A stretch of 64,000 bases of DNA from Verrucomicrobiaceae bacterium (GTDB taxonomy: Bacteria; Verrucomicrobiota; Verrucomicrobiia; Verrucomicrobiales; Verrucomicrobiaceae), in the NCBI GenBank assembly GCA_024232965.1, contig JACKQF010000004.1, forward strand, positions 558,001 through 622,000, written 5' to 3'. The notes beneath the pieces were generated by a model. That model was given only the letters and a program-made list of their open reading frames with translations, did no database searches and had not been told where the DNA came from. Positions 51,081 to 58,988 of this stretch are shown here, piece after piece. Within the stretch, counting starts at the first letter, position 1. Each line of letters starts with the position of its first letter. Both the position numbers and the translations under genes were made by a program.

Positions 51081-53228
51081 ATGCGCGCCGCCCTTTGCCT
51101 TCTCTCTTCAATCATGACAGTGGCAGGTAACCTCGCCGCCGGAGAGCCCGCCTCAACGCTGCGCCCGTGGGAGGACTATCGAGTCATTTTGTGGACCGGA
51201 GAAAAGGCCAAGCAACGGCTGGCGGATCCCGTTTTTCACAAGCGACTCAAAGAAATGGGCGTGACTCACGGCATGACCGGACAAAGTGGTGATCCCAAGC
51301 CACTCCTCGAGGCAGGCTTTGGCTACTACGTCGAAAACATCGTCAACGAGGGGCTGTGCCTGAAATTCAACTCCACCGTCACCGATTGGAACAAATTCAT
51401 CGACGGATGGATGGGACCCCGCCCCGCTTCAGCGCTCGTCCGCGATGTCTGCCTGAACGACACGGACTGGCTGGAGCGCATGAGTGAACGCATGCGCAGC
51501 ACCGCAGAACGTCACGCAGACAGTGCCCCGTTGCTCTACGACCTGCGGGATGAACTCTCCACGACGACATCCGCCAACCCCTTCGACTACGACTTCAGTG
51601 AAACTGCGCTGGAGGCCTTCCGCGCCTGGTTGCAAAAGCGCTATGCCAGCATCGATGCGCTCAACACCCAGTGGGGCACCAAGTTCCCGAACTGGGCAGA
51701 GGTCCGCCCATTCACTACCGATCAGATCAAACAACGCATGGTCTCGGGCAGCGGCCCCGCACCAGACGTCACCGATTGGTCCGCCGTGAAGGGCGTCAAG
51801 CTGACGCTACCCAACGCGCACACCGCACCGCAGCGCTGGAATTTTGCGCCGTGGGCCGATCATCGCTCGTTCATGGATGACAGCCTCGCTGAAGCCCTGG
51901 CACAGTTCCGCAGGGCCTCCCACGAAGTCGATCCCGCGACACCCGTCGGCATTGAGGGTGCCCAAATGCCACACGCATTCGGAGGCTATGATCTTTGGAA
52001 GCTATCTCAAGCGCTGGACTGGATGGAGCCCTACGACGTCTGCGATTCACGCGAGATCCTGGGATCCTTCATGCCCGGTCGCCCGATGCTGGCAACGGTC
52101 TTTGAAAAGGAAACCCGTCCGGCACTGCGCCGACTGTGGCATCTGCTGCTGGAGGGGGACAAGGGCTGCATCATCTGGTGGAGCGAAGATACGCTCGACT
52201 GGTCAGACGCAGCGGTGCCACTGACACCCAAGGCAGAGGCATTGGCTCCCGTTTTCAAGGAACTGACCGGACCCATCGCGCGCCTCTTTCTGAACGCAAA
52301 ACCTGAGCGCGACCCCATCGCGATTCACTACTCCCAGCCCAGCATTCAGGTGGCTTGGTTGCTCGAATCCACCGTGGATGGCAAAACCTGGGTGCGGCGA
52401 TTCTCCAGCTACGAAGCCACCCACAATCGCCATGCCCAAGTGCGCAGTGCCTGGCTGAAGGCTCTGCAAGACCTCGGCTTCAGCCCGCAGTTTATCTCCA
52501 GTCAACAACTCGAAAGCGGCGTGCTCACTGGGACCGACTTCAAGCTATTCATCACCCCGCAGTCCTGGGCCATGAGCGGGAAGGAGATCAGCGCCATCGA
52601 TAGCTTCTGCAAAACATCGGGGCACCTCGTGATCCACGATGGCCCAGCGGGATGGTTCGACGAACACGCTACGCTACAGACCGCACGCCTCCCACAAAAC
52701 TCAACCGCCAACGAAGAAACGGTCTGGATCGACCGCGGTCACGTGAAAGGAACGCTGGACGCTGGCGCGCTTGACATGCCCCTCGACCATTCGTTTTCCG
52801 CCTGGGTGGCGGATCGATTAAATCTGGAAACCGATTCTGAACAAATCGCCACGCTGCAAGAGTTGCTGGCCCGGCAGAACCTCATCCCTCCAGTGCGCGT
52901 GCCAGCGACAGCAAGGGTGCGAGTCCATCGTTACACAACCCAAGGTCCGGCCCGACTGCTAGCCTTTGAGCGCAACATCTCCTACAAGATGAGCGAGTCC
53001 CTCGCCCAAGCAGGCGGCAACGAAGCCCTGGAAAAGCCCAGCACCTTTACCGCCGAATGGGACGAACCCGTGACCGTCATCGATCTCATCGCGAACAAAA
53101 ACCTCGGCGTCTTGACCCAACTGGATGTCACCCTCGATCCTTGGCACCCCGCCTTGTTTGCGCTCCTGCCCCAAGATCCAGCAGGCGATGACCCCGTCCA
53201 GGCCGTCATCGATTTGATTGGAAAGTAG
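51081..53228 (+). CDS. Secreted GH42-like glycoside hydrolase
   Basis: A 715-residue exported protein with a signal peptide (about 1-21). It shows a GH42/GH-A (TIM barrel) pattern: FDYDFSETALEAFRAWLQKR, YASIDALNTQWGTKF and an upstream DLRDELST with the probable acid/base Glu (about residue 157), followed by DWMEPYDVCDSRE and a second acidic candidate DVCD. The C-terminal third looks like a beta-galactosidase trimerisation-like and a beta-sandwich part. Substrate unknown, beta-galactoside or related. 16 bp after the GT-C-like gene. Confidence 0.75.
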   Translation: MRAALCLLSSIMTVAGNLAAGEPASTLRPWEDYRVILWTGEKAKQRLADPVFHKRLKEMGVTHGMTGQSGDPKPLLEAGFGYYVENIVNEGLCLKFNSTVTDWNKFIDGWMGPRPASALVRDVCLNDTDWLERMSERMRSTAERHADSAPLLYDLRDELSTTTSANPFDYDFSETALEAFRAWLQKRYASIDALNTQWGTKFPNWAEVRPFTTDQIKQRMVSGSGPAPDVTDWSAVKGVKLTLPNAHTAPQRWNFAPWADHRSFMDDSLAEALAQFRRASHEVDPATPVGIEGAQMPHAFGGYDLWKLSQALDWMEPYDVCDSREILGSFMPGRPMLATVFEKETRPALRRLWHLLLEGDKGCIIWWSEDTLDWSDAAVPLTPKAEALAPVFKELTGPIARLFLNAKPERDPIAIHYSQPSIQVAWLLESTVDGKTWVRRFSSYEATHNRHAQVRSAWLKALQDLGFSPQFISSQQLESGVLTGTDFKLFITPQSWAMSGKEISAIDSFCKTSGHLVIHDGPAGWFDEHATLQTARLPQNSTANEETVWIDRGHVKGTLDAGALDMPLDHSFSAWVADRLNLETDSEQIATLQELLARQNLIPPVRVPATARVRVHRYTTQGPARLLAFERNISYKMSESLAQAGGNEALEKPSTFTAEWDEPVTVIDLIANKNLGVLTQLDVTLDPWHPALFALLPQDPAGDDPVQAVIDLIGK

Positions 53229-53274
53229 CAGATTCACCTTTGCAAATTCAGCGGCAGTGCCTAGCATCTCGCTC

Positions 53275-53667
53275 GTGTTGCAGGGCATCTCCAAGTTAGG
53301 ACTCGTAGCCGCGCTCGTTCTGTCGATCGGGCTGCATTGGGCATGCCTCCAGTCCGCAGCCTGGGTTGGCATGTTGGTCACCTACACCGCGAAAAGCGGA
53401 TCTGTCTCGCAAGCCGTGGCAGACACCTTTGATGGCCGCCACCCCTGCAAACTTTGCCACTTGGTATCGGATGGCCAAAATCAGGATCAAAAAAAGCAGC
53501 AGCAGGACGGCAAACTGAAGAAGCTAGATCTCGCCTGCAATGAATCACCCAGATTCATCAGCCCAAGTATCCCCAGACAGAACCCGATGGGTAACCTGTT
53601 TGGCAACCTAATGTGGCCCCATGCGCCGACCCACGGCCCGCCGCGAAGCGCGGACGTCGCCGCATGA
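53275..53667 (+). CDS. Small membrane protein with HPCxLC motif
   Basis: About 130 residues. One hydrophobic segment (KLGLVAALVLSIGLHWACLQ) at the N-terminus, then HPCKLCHLVS (Cys pair and His) and a Lys/Gln-rich linker. Small proteins with an HPCxLC motif occur beside metal uptake and respiratory genes. GTG 53275 is preferred; a TTG at 53218 would overlap the previous gene, and no SD supports either. Stop at 53665-53667. Next genes on the strand: His-rich protein, cytochrome, SCO-like protein. Confidence 0.55.
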   Translation: MLQGISKLGLVAALVLSIGLHWACLQSAAWVGMLVTYTAKSGSVSQAVADTFDGRHPCKLCHLVSDGQNQDQKKQQQDGKLKKLDLACNESPRFISPSIPRQNPMGNLFGNLMWPHAPTHGPPRSADVAA

Positions 53668-53714
53668 TCGAAAAGATCACCACCCATTCCGGATCACCTA
53701 CAACATGATTCGGG

Positions 53715-53758
53715 CATTCCCATCGGAATGAGATGTGCCGGCAGACATGAGTGTCTGC
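53715..53758 (+). promoter_or_regulatory. Two perfect hairpins upstream of the His-rich protein
   Basis: CATTCC-CATC-GGAATG at 53715-53730 and GCAGACA-TGAG-TGTCTGC at 53741-53758 are perfect inverted repeats of 6 and 7 bp in the 198 bp before the ATG at 53866. They could be protein-binding operators or RNA leader hairpins of a metal-responsive element. No known riboswitch was recognised and no T-run follows. Confidence 0.45.
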
Positions 53759-53865
53759 GTCACGGGTGGTTGTCGGTTGGCGGCAATTCCAGTTCTAATG
53801 TTTTACCCGGTCAGAAACTTCGGGCGCATCAAGCCCAACACCCATTTTTCCATTCCATTCACCCT

Positions 53866-54675
53866 ATGAATCACACACGCCTTCTTTGCGCGCTCAGCGC
53901 CATACTCATCCTTGCCTCCACAGCTTCAGCCCACCACGGGCAGGACTTCCTCATCGTCCAAGACGTACAGTTACCAAAGCCCGGCAGCCTCCGACTCGTC
54001 GGAAACTTCGAATGGGAAAGCTACGAAACCGGGGACGAGTTTGGACTTATCCCAGGCGTGATGGTCGGGGTCATGGACCGCCTCGCTCTGGCCGTGGATG
54101 TTCATTTTCGCGACGAGGCAGGCTCAAACTGGAATTACTCAAACATCACCCCTGCGGTATTCTTTGACCTGACCCCTTCGTCAGACAAATTCCCCTTCAA
54201 GATCGGCCTCACCGCAGGCTATCAGTTTGCCAACAGTTCCTCAGCAGATCCGGCGATGGACCGTGAGGAGGAAGAGGAACATGGTGATCACCACCACGCA
54301 GACGAAGAAGAGACCGGACACGCCCACACCCATGGCGGCAGCATCCACAATCACGATTCAGACGCCTTCACCAGTCGCCTCATCTTGGAGACCAACATTG
54401 GCGAAACCAAACTCGTCGCCAACCTCATCGCGCTCGCAGGCGATGGTAGTGCCGCATGGGGCTACGCCTTCGGTGCCCGCCACAAGCTCAATCACGTCTT
54501 CGCCGTCGGTGGCGAAGCGATGGGAGACTTCGACTCCGAGGGATGGCAGGAACTCGTCGCAGGCATCTATTTGGAGCCCTGCAGCGCCTTCACCTTCCGT
54601 ATCGGCGCTGGTTTCGGTCTCACCGACGCGACACCTGACTTCACCCTACGGACCGGATTTGTTTTGAGATTTTAA
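53866..54675 (+). CDS. Exported protein with His/Asp/Glu-rich insertion, likely metal-related
   Basis: A 269-residue exported protein. The signal peptide ends ...ILASTASAHHG. Most of the mature part is amphipathic beta-strands (SLRLVGNFEWESYETGDEFG, LVANLIALAGDG, FGLTDATPDFTLRTGFVLRF with a C-terminal F), fitting an outer-membrane-like barrel. Residues about 128-170 form a metal-binding insertion: EEEEEHGDHHHADEEETGHA, HTHGGSIHNHDSD. The His clusters suggest Zn or Cu binding. The start is the ATG at 53866, directly before the signal peptide; the frame back to 53728 crosses the hairpins. Confidence 0.75.
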   Translation: MNHTRLLCALSAILILASTASAHHGQDFLIVQDVQLPKPGSLRLVGNFEWESYETGDEFGLIPGVMVGVMDRLALAVDVHFRDEAGSNWNYSNITPAVFFDLTPSSDKFPFKIGLTAGYQFANSSSADPAMDREEEEEHGDHHHADEEETGHAHTHGGSIHNHDSDAFTSRLILETNIGETKLVANLIALAGDGSAAWGYAFGARHKLNHVFAVGGEAMGDFDSEGWQELVAGIYLEPCSAFTFRIGAGFGLTDATPDFTLRTGFVLRF

Positions 54676-54813
54676 TCTCCAGACTTGCCGACAGAACGAA
54701 CTTTGATCACAATCCCGCGCCACCTCAACGGCCGTGCTAAGCTGGGTCAACTCGCGCGGTTAGAGATGGCACCCACAAATACCCACTGACCCTTTCATCA
54801 CCTAAACCCATCA

Positions 54814-55170
54814 ATGAAGATCACAAAAAATCTGCTCATCGCCCTCGCCGCCTTCGCGCTCGTCCCCGCAATCGCCAAGGCTGACGCCATCGAAGACGTC
54901 ATGAAGGGTGCCTTCAAAGGAGAAACCAGCCTCTTCAAGAAGGTCACCACCAACAAAGGCAGCAAAGATGAAGCCGCAAAGCTCGCCGAATGGTGCGCCA
55001 AGCTCAAAGGCACAACTCCACCCAAAGGTGATGCCGCCTCCTGGACCAAGAAGGTCGATGCACTCATCGACGCCTCCAAAGCCGCAGCTCGTGGTGGTGC
55101 CGCTGGTGTCGCAGCCCTGCGCAACGCCGGAAACTGCAAGTCCTGCCACCAGGCCCACCGCGAGGATTGA
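54814..55170 (+). CDS. Exported monohaem c-type cytochrome (cytochrome c'-like)
   Basis: A 118-residue exported protein. A signal peptide (KNLLIALAAFALVPAIAKA) precedes a Lys/Ala-rich helical domain; the single haem motif is C108-K-S-C111-H112 (NCKSCH) at the C-terminus, as in cytochrome c'-type four-helix proteins where CxxCH sits in the last helix. It is in line with the SCO-like gene downstream and the metal-rich gene upstream; a terminator follows directly. Confidence 0.85.
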   Translation: MKITKNLLIALAAFALVPAIAKADAIEDVMKGAFKGETSLFKKVTTNKGSKDEAAKLAEWCAKLKGTTPPKGDAASWTKKVDALIDASKAAARGGAAGVAALRNAGNCKSCHQAHRED

Positions 55171-55209
55171 TCCCCCAAAACGGCGAAATCCAACCTTTCG
55201 CATTTTGAC

Positions 55210-55250
55210 ATGGAGCATTGACGAACGCCGTCAGTGCTCCATGCTTTTTT
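55210..55250 (+). terminator. Strong intrinsic terminator between cytochrome and SCO-like gene
   Basis: ATGGAGCATTGACG (55210-55223), loop AACGC, then CGTCAGTGCTCCAT (55229-55242): a 14-bp stem with one G-T pair, followed by GC and TTTTTT (55245-55250). It ends the cytochrome transcript. It sits 40 bp beyond the cytochrome stop. The GTG at 55251 starts the SCO-like gene directly after the T-run, so that gene may depend on read-through or its own promoter. Confidence 0.85.
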
Positions 55251-55934
55251 GTGCCCAAAAGCCAACAGAAAGAATCCCGCAGCTCGCTCACCCTCTGGGT
55301 CGGCGTCATCGTGATTGCTGGCGGCGTCGTGTTTGGCAGCATCGCCCTGCAAAAGAGCCTCTGGTCTGCGGCAGGACTGCCGAAACTGCCCATCGCAGGT
55401 AAGGTCGATCCCACCGGGGCCGTCTTCCCCGAACGTCTCGGCCAGGACGTCGCCTGGGCGGATCTGAAAGGTAAAGTAGTCGTTGCCGCCTATGCCTATT
55501 CCCGCTGCCCTCACGGATGCAGCGGCGTCGCAGTCCACATGCTGAAACTTCGCGATGCCTTTCAGAGCAATCCCGATTTGCACCTCGTTTCCGTCGCAGC
55601 CTATCCAGAACTCGACACTCCAGCATCGCTCAAGATCTTTGCCGCAGGGCTCGGAGTTAAAGACAACGACCCCTGGTGGTGGATCTCAGGAGATCGGAAA
55701 AAAGTCTGGGCCTTCATGACAGATCAGCTGAAACTACTCCCATCCCGCGAGGTGCCAGAGAAAGATCGACTCAGTCCCGATGACATTGTCGAACACGATC
55801 TGCGCGCTGTATTGATCGATAAAAAAGGTCAAATCCGTGGACTCTACCCTGTGATGGATCCCCGCATCGAGATCGCAGAGGTTGCGCTCAAGCGCCTCAT
55901 CCAGGATGTGGATCGCCTCATCCAGGAGCCCTGA
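55251..55934 (+). CDS. SCO1/SenC-family copper chaperone-like protein
   Basis: A thioredoxin-like membrane-anchored protein of about 227 residues. One N-terminal TM segment (LWVGVIVIAGGVVFG) is followed by the SCO motif: C86-P-H-G-C90 (CxxxC) and a His in VEHDLRAVLID about 100 residues on; the pair binds Cu in SCO proteins that build the CuA site of cytochrome oxidase. The GTG at 55251 lies immediately after the terminator. A TTG at 55218 would place the start within the terminator stem, which makes it unlikely. Confidence 0.8.
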   Translation: MPKSQQKESRSSLTLWVGVIVIAGGVVFGSIALQKSLWSAAGLPKLPIAGKVDPTGAVFPERLGQDVAWADLKGKVVVAAYAYSRCPHGCSGVAVHMLKLRDAFQSNPDLHLVSVAAYPELDTPASLKIFAAGLGVKDNDPWWWISGDRKKVWAFMTDQLKLLPSREVPEKDRLSPDDIVEHDLRAVLIDKKGQIRGLYPVMDPRIEIAEVALKRLIQDVDRLIQEP

Positions 55935-55966
55935 TTCATTCTTCCGCATTTTCTCCACGCCGCTGC

Positions 55967-56668
55967 ATGATCAGCCCGCTTCCCTCAATCTCCGCCGAGT
56001 CCGCACCGAACAACTGGGCACCAACGACCATCGAGGATTTCTCAACCTCGCAAAAACACCGCATCAGATCCGCCGGGTTCCAATTCGCACTCCTCGATAC
56101 CGCGCTGCGAGATCTTTTCAATCGGTGGAAGAAAAATCGACTCAGTCCGACGACTGCGGCGACGCTCGACAATTTATTCGGGGCCGAATCAGCAGCAGCA
56201 GCCTTATCCGATGGCCCAACAGCCATCGAGTTTCACAGCAATGAAGACTCCCTAAAAGTGATCGGAAGTGATCAGCCAAGCATCGCAGATCCACGCCACT
56301 GGGCGCTGCTCCACCTGCCAGGTCTGCGCTCTTGGTGGACCCCAGTCTTGAGGAGCACCCATTTCGAAAGCCTCCGAGCCCTCGTCCCGAATGCGTGGAC
56401 AGTTGAAGATGCCAAGTTACCACCAGGATCAGTCATCGTCGGTCTCGATATCCCTGATTGGTCGCACCTGCCTCGATGCATCGCTACGGGGCGTCGCTTC
56501 GTTTTGTGGGAACGGGTCAGCGGCTCTGCCGTTGAGATACAGGCAGTCTCAGCGCCACAGTCAGGTGGGGTCTTGATCGAGGTGCCAGCATGCGCTCAGC
56601 GGCTCAAAGCTAACTACGTAAAAACAGACAGCCGAATTGAACTCAAGCAGTTGCAGATTCACCGCTGA
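55967..56668 (+). CDS. Hypothetical soluble protein
   Basis: A 233-residue protein without signal peptide or recognised motifs; helical N-terminal half (about 25-70) and a beta-rich second half (IVGLDIPDWSHLPR, GGVLIEVPAC). It follows the SCO-like gene by 32 bp and converges on the transposase gene with 13 bp between stops. Function unknown. Confidence 0.6.
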   Translation: MISPLPSISAESAPNNWAPTTIEDFSTSQKHRIRSAGFQFALLDTALRDLFNRWKKNRLSPTTAATLDNLFGAESAAAALSDGPTAIEFHSNEDSLKVIGSDQPSIADPRHWALLHLPGLRSWWTPVLRSTHFESLRALVPNAWTVEDAKLPPGSVIVGLDIPDWSHLPRCIATGRRFVLWERVSGSAVEIQAVSAPQSGGVLIEVPACAQRLKANYVKTDSRIELKQLQIHR

Positions 56669-56681
56669 GCAGGAACACGAT

Positions 56682-58037
56682 TCACTCCGACTGTCGCACA
56701 CCCGACAGCACATGGAGCAAACCGTCGCGTGTCCGCAACGGACTCGCTCCACGGTAAGTTCGTCGATAGTCGTCCTTCATTTGTTCAAAGACACCTTCCA
56801 CGAACTCCTTTGAACCGACGACTGCACCATCTGTGAAACTACCTACCCTCGAGCGTAGCCTTTCACCCGCTCGGATCTGCCCAAACTCTCGCATGACCTG
56901 CGCCACGCGATCCGAATTGATTCCAGGCCCAACAATCGATCCGTCCCCATCCACCTCAGCCCGGCCGACCGAATACAGCCAAACACGATAGGCCGTCCCA
57001 CACCGCGCCCAACTGCTTGAGCCGACCACTTGGCAGATGCCTGATTGAGCACGCGCCGCCCCTGCAAAAGCCTCTCCGTAGCCGGACCATCGATATTTTT
57101 CCGGTTCATCGACAATCCCAGCCCGTACTGGGTTGAGATCGATATAAAGAGCCATCGTTCGCAGCGCATCCAGACGATCCCGGTCATTTCTGCGGCCTTC
57201 GACCAACACGCTCTTGAACCGTCCCATCCAGAGAGTGCCGCTGCGCTCGTGCTTTTTGTTGTACCAGCGGCTGTAGCGCTCCTTCATCTCCTTCATCCAA
57301 ATGCCCAGGTCGCAGAAGCGACGCTTAAATGGCGCCAGTTTTTCGCTCACAGCCACTTCAAGTCCAGCAGCACGCAGGGCCGCAATCTCCATTTCCAGCG
57401 CCCTCATAAAATCACGCGAATAAAAAGTCCGCAAATGGGCCAGCAGGCGATCTTCCCCCCCTTCCCCCTCAAACTGACTCAGCCACGCCGTTTTGTCCGG
57501 CACGCGAACCAGCGCATGGAAGTGATTCCCCATGATGCAGTAAGTCAGGAGCTCGATCCCAAAGAATCGACACATCTTCCACAACAACACCCGCAACCCC
57601 TCCTTCTCCTCGTCATCGAAGAACACCCCTCCGCCACAGGTCCGCGACATTACGTGATAACACGCCGCCGCATCCCGCCCCGCCAAGATCCTTCGCCCCT
57701 TTCGCCCCCAGTGCCTAGAAACCCGATACGGTCCAGTCTTCTCCAAAAGAGCCCCCACCAAATCGTCGCGCCCCCCAGCTCCCGCCACATCCCCCTCCCC
57801 GATCAATCCGCCAACACCGCGCGCGCGCCCATCTTGACCTTCATCTGAATGTGTACCAGACAAAGGCACCCGCGAAACCGTTGCCACGGATGCCGGCGAA
57901 GCCCCCGACTCAGGTGAGCCCCCCGATGGAGGCAATGGAACTAACGATGGCATATCAGCTAACCCCAAGCCTCTCACCACAGACAATTCAGGCGCCGCAG
58001 GCGCAGGAAAAACAGCTCTCAACTCGGTCGAATCCAT
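56682..58037 (-). CDS. REP-associated (RAYT-like) Y1/HUH transposase with extended C-terminus
   Basis: A 451-residue TnpA-REP-type protein. After a long Pro/Gly-rich leader (residues 1-105), the Y1-transposase core is at about 110-330: YHVMSRTCGGGVFF, the HUH-like GNHFHALV near 165-175, FYSRDFMRALE, YSRWYNKKHERSGTLWMGRF and ALYIDLNPVRAG. The catalytic Tyr is probably in the YNKKH or YIDL segments. A C-terminal domain of about 110 residues is unusual. Such RAYTs mobilise REP palindromes, and the window has REP-like palindromes (43.8-45.6 kb). Confidence 0.85.
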   Translation of the reverse strand: MDSTELRAVFPAPAAPELSVVRGLGLADMPSLVPLPPSGGSPESGASPASVATVSRVPLSGTHSDEGQDGRARGVGGLIGEGDVAGAGGRDDLVGALLEKTGPYRVSRHWGRKGRRILAGRDAAACYHVMSRTCGGGVFFDDEEKEGLRVLLWKMCRFFGIELLTYCIMGNHFHALVRVPDKTAWLSQFEGEGGEDRLLAHLRTFYSRDFMRALEMEIAALRAAGLEVAVSEKLAPFKRRFCDLGIWMKEMKERYSRWYNKKHERSGTLWMGRFKSVLVEGRRNDRDRLDALRTMALYIDLNPVRAGIVDEPEKYRWSGYGEAFAGAARAQSGICQVVGSSSWARCGTAYRVWLYSVGRAEVDGDGSIVGPGINSDRVAQVMREFGQIRAGERLRSRVGSFTDGAVVGSKEFVEGVFEQMKDDYRRTYRGASPLRTRDGLLHVLSGVRQSE

Positions 58038-58108
58038 GGAAAGATGAAACTCAAAAGGCTGTGGAGCGCAACTAAAAGATGTCGCACGTTTTTATTGAAT
58101 TAGCTTAA

Positions 58109-58128
58109 CCGCCCGGCGAACCGGGCGG
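58109..58128 (-). terminator. GC-rich hairpin downstream of glnB
   Basis: CCGCCCGG-CGAA-CCGGGCGG: an 8-bp perfect GC stem with a tetraloop, 7 bp from the glnB stop. Read on the minus strand, GGTTAAGCTAATTC follows rather than a clean T-run, so termination is likely but less efficient than at rpsT. Confidence 0.6.
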
Positions 58129-58134
58129 GTGGAT

Positions 58135-58485
58135 TTAGCTTGCGGCGGAGATGGCTTCGTTGCCGCGTTCGTTGGTGCGAATGCGAACGGCTTCGAGCAC
58201 TTCGCTCACAAAGACCTTTCCGTCACCGATCTTGCCGGTGTTGGCTGCCTTGACAATGGCTTCGACGACGTCATCACAGCGGCTGTCTTCGACGACGACC
58301 TCAATTTTGACCTTCGGCAGAAAGTCCACAGTGTACTCGCTTCCGCGGTAGATCTCTGTGTGACCTTTTTGGCGGCCAAATCCCTTGACCTCCACCACTG
58401 TCATTCCTTCCACACCCTTCTCGGATAGGGCTTCCTTAACATCCTCCAGTTTGAAGGGCTTGATGATCGCTTCGACTTTTTTCAT
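58135..58485 (-). CDS. glnB: Nitrogen regulatory protein P-II
   Basis: A 116-residue PII signal-transduction protein that senses 2-oxoglutarate and ATP and regulates nitrogen assimilation. The start is MKKVEAIIKPFKLEDV. The uridylylation Tyr51 lies in the T-loop (GHTEIYRGSEY) and the B-loop GKIGDGKVFV is intact. Genus-specific pairing with amtB is not visible in this window. The upstream 503 bp hold no gene. ATG 58485 is preferred over the in-frame start at 58497. Confidence 0.95.
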   Translation of the reverse strand: MKKVEAIIKPFKLEDVKEALSEKGVEGMTVVEVKGFGRQKGHTEIYRGSEYTVDFLPKVKIEVVVEDSRCDDVVEAIVKAANTGKIGDGKVFVSEVLEAVRIRTNERGNEAISAAS

Positions 58486-58988
58486 GGCTTTCGGCAATTA
58501 GTGTATGATTTCGCTTTTTGCAACGACCAGTAGCAAAGGAATCGTTCCCTGCCAATGTCGGTGAATGCATTGACATACTGAGCGGATACCGTGCCAACTT
58601 CAAAAAATTCATTGGCATCCACTCGACCCTTGGGGCCTCAGCCATTGATTTTCCAAGCTCAAAACGCTCACTTTAGCGGATCTTTTCGCTCCCACACAGG
58701 AAGTTGCAGTGGAAAAAACCACCGACATAGCTCTCGCCCACCCCTCAATTCCCGACCATTTTTTGCTTTCAACGAGACGCTCGACACGCACTCGTCCGCT
58801 GCAACTTCTTTGCCACAAAAATGCGCCGCACAACCGCCCAACTCCAAACCGCGCGCAGTCCCAGCGTCTGATCTCCCATAAAATTTGTCTTTCTCTAGTC
58901 GCCCCCCCTTCTTTACCATCAGAACTAATGCGAGAAAGTATTCTCCGTCCACCTTCCCCTCCCACCCCAAAATCCCTTCCTCACCGCC
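58486..58988. other. Intergenic region upstream of glnB and the oxidoreductase
   Basis: 503 bp divergent region. ORFs on both strands (58609-58965 minus, 58709-59053 plus) overlap each other heavily and show no family motifs, so they are treated as spurious. A canonical sigma-54 site was looked for upstream of glnB and not found. Confidence 0.45.

Noticed and set aside
58486..58560. Sigma-54 promoter before glnB
   Set aside because: GG and GC elements were found but not with the needed 10-nt spacing.
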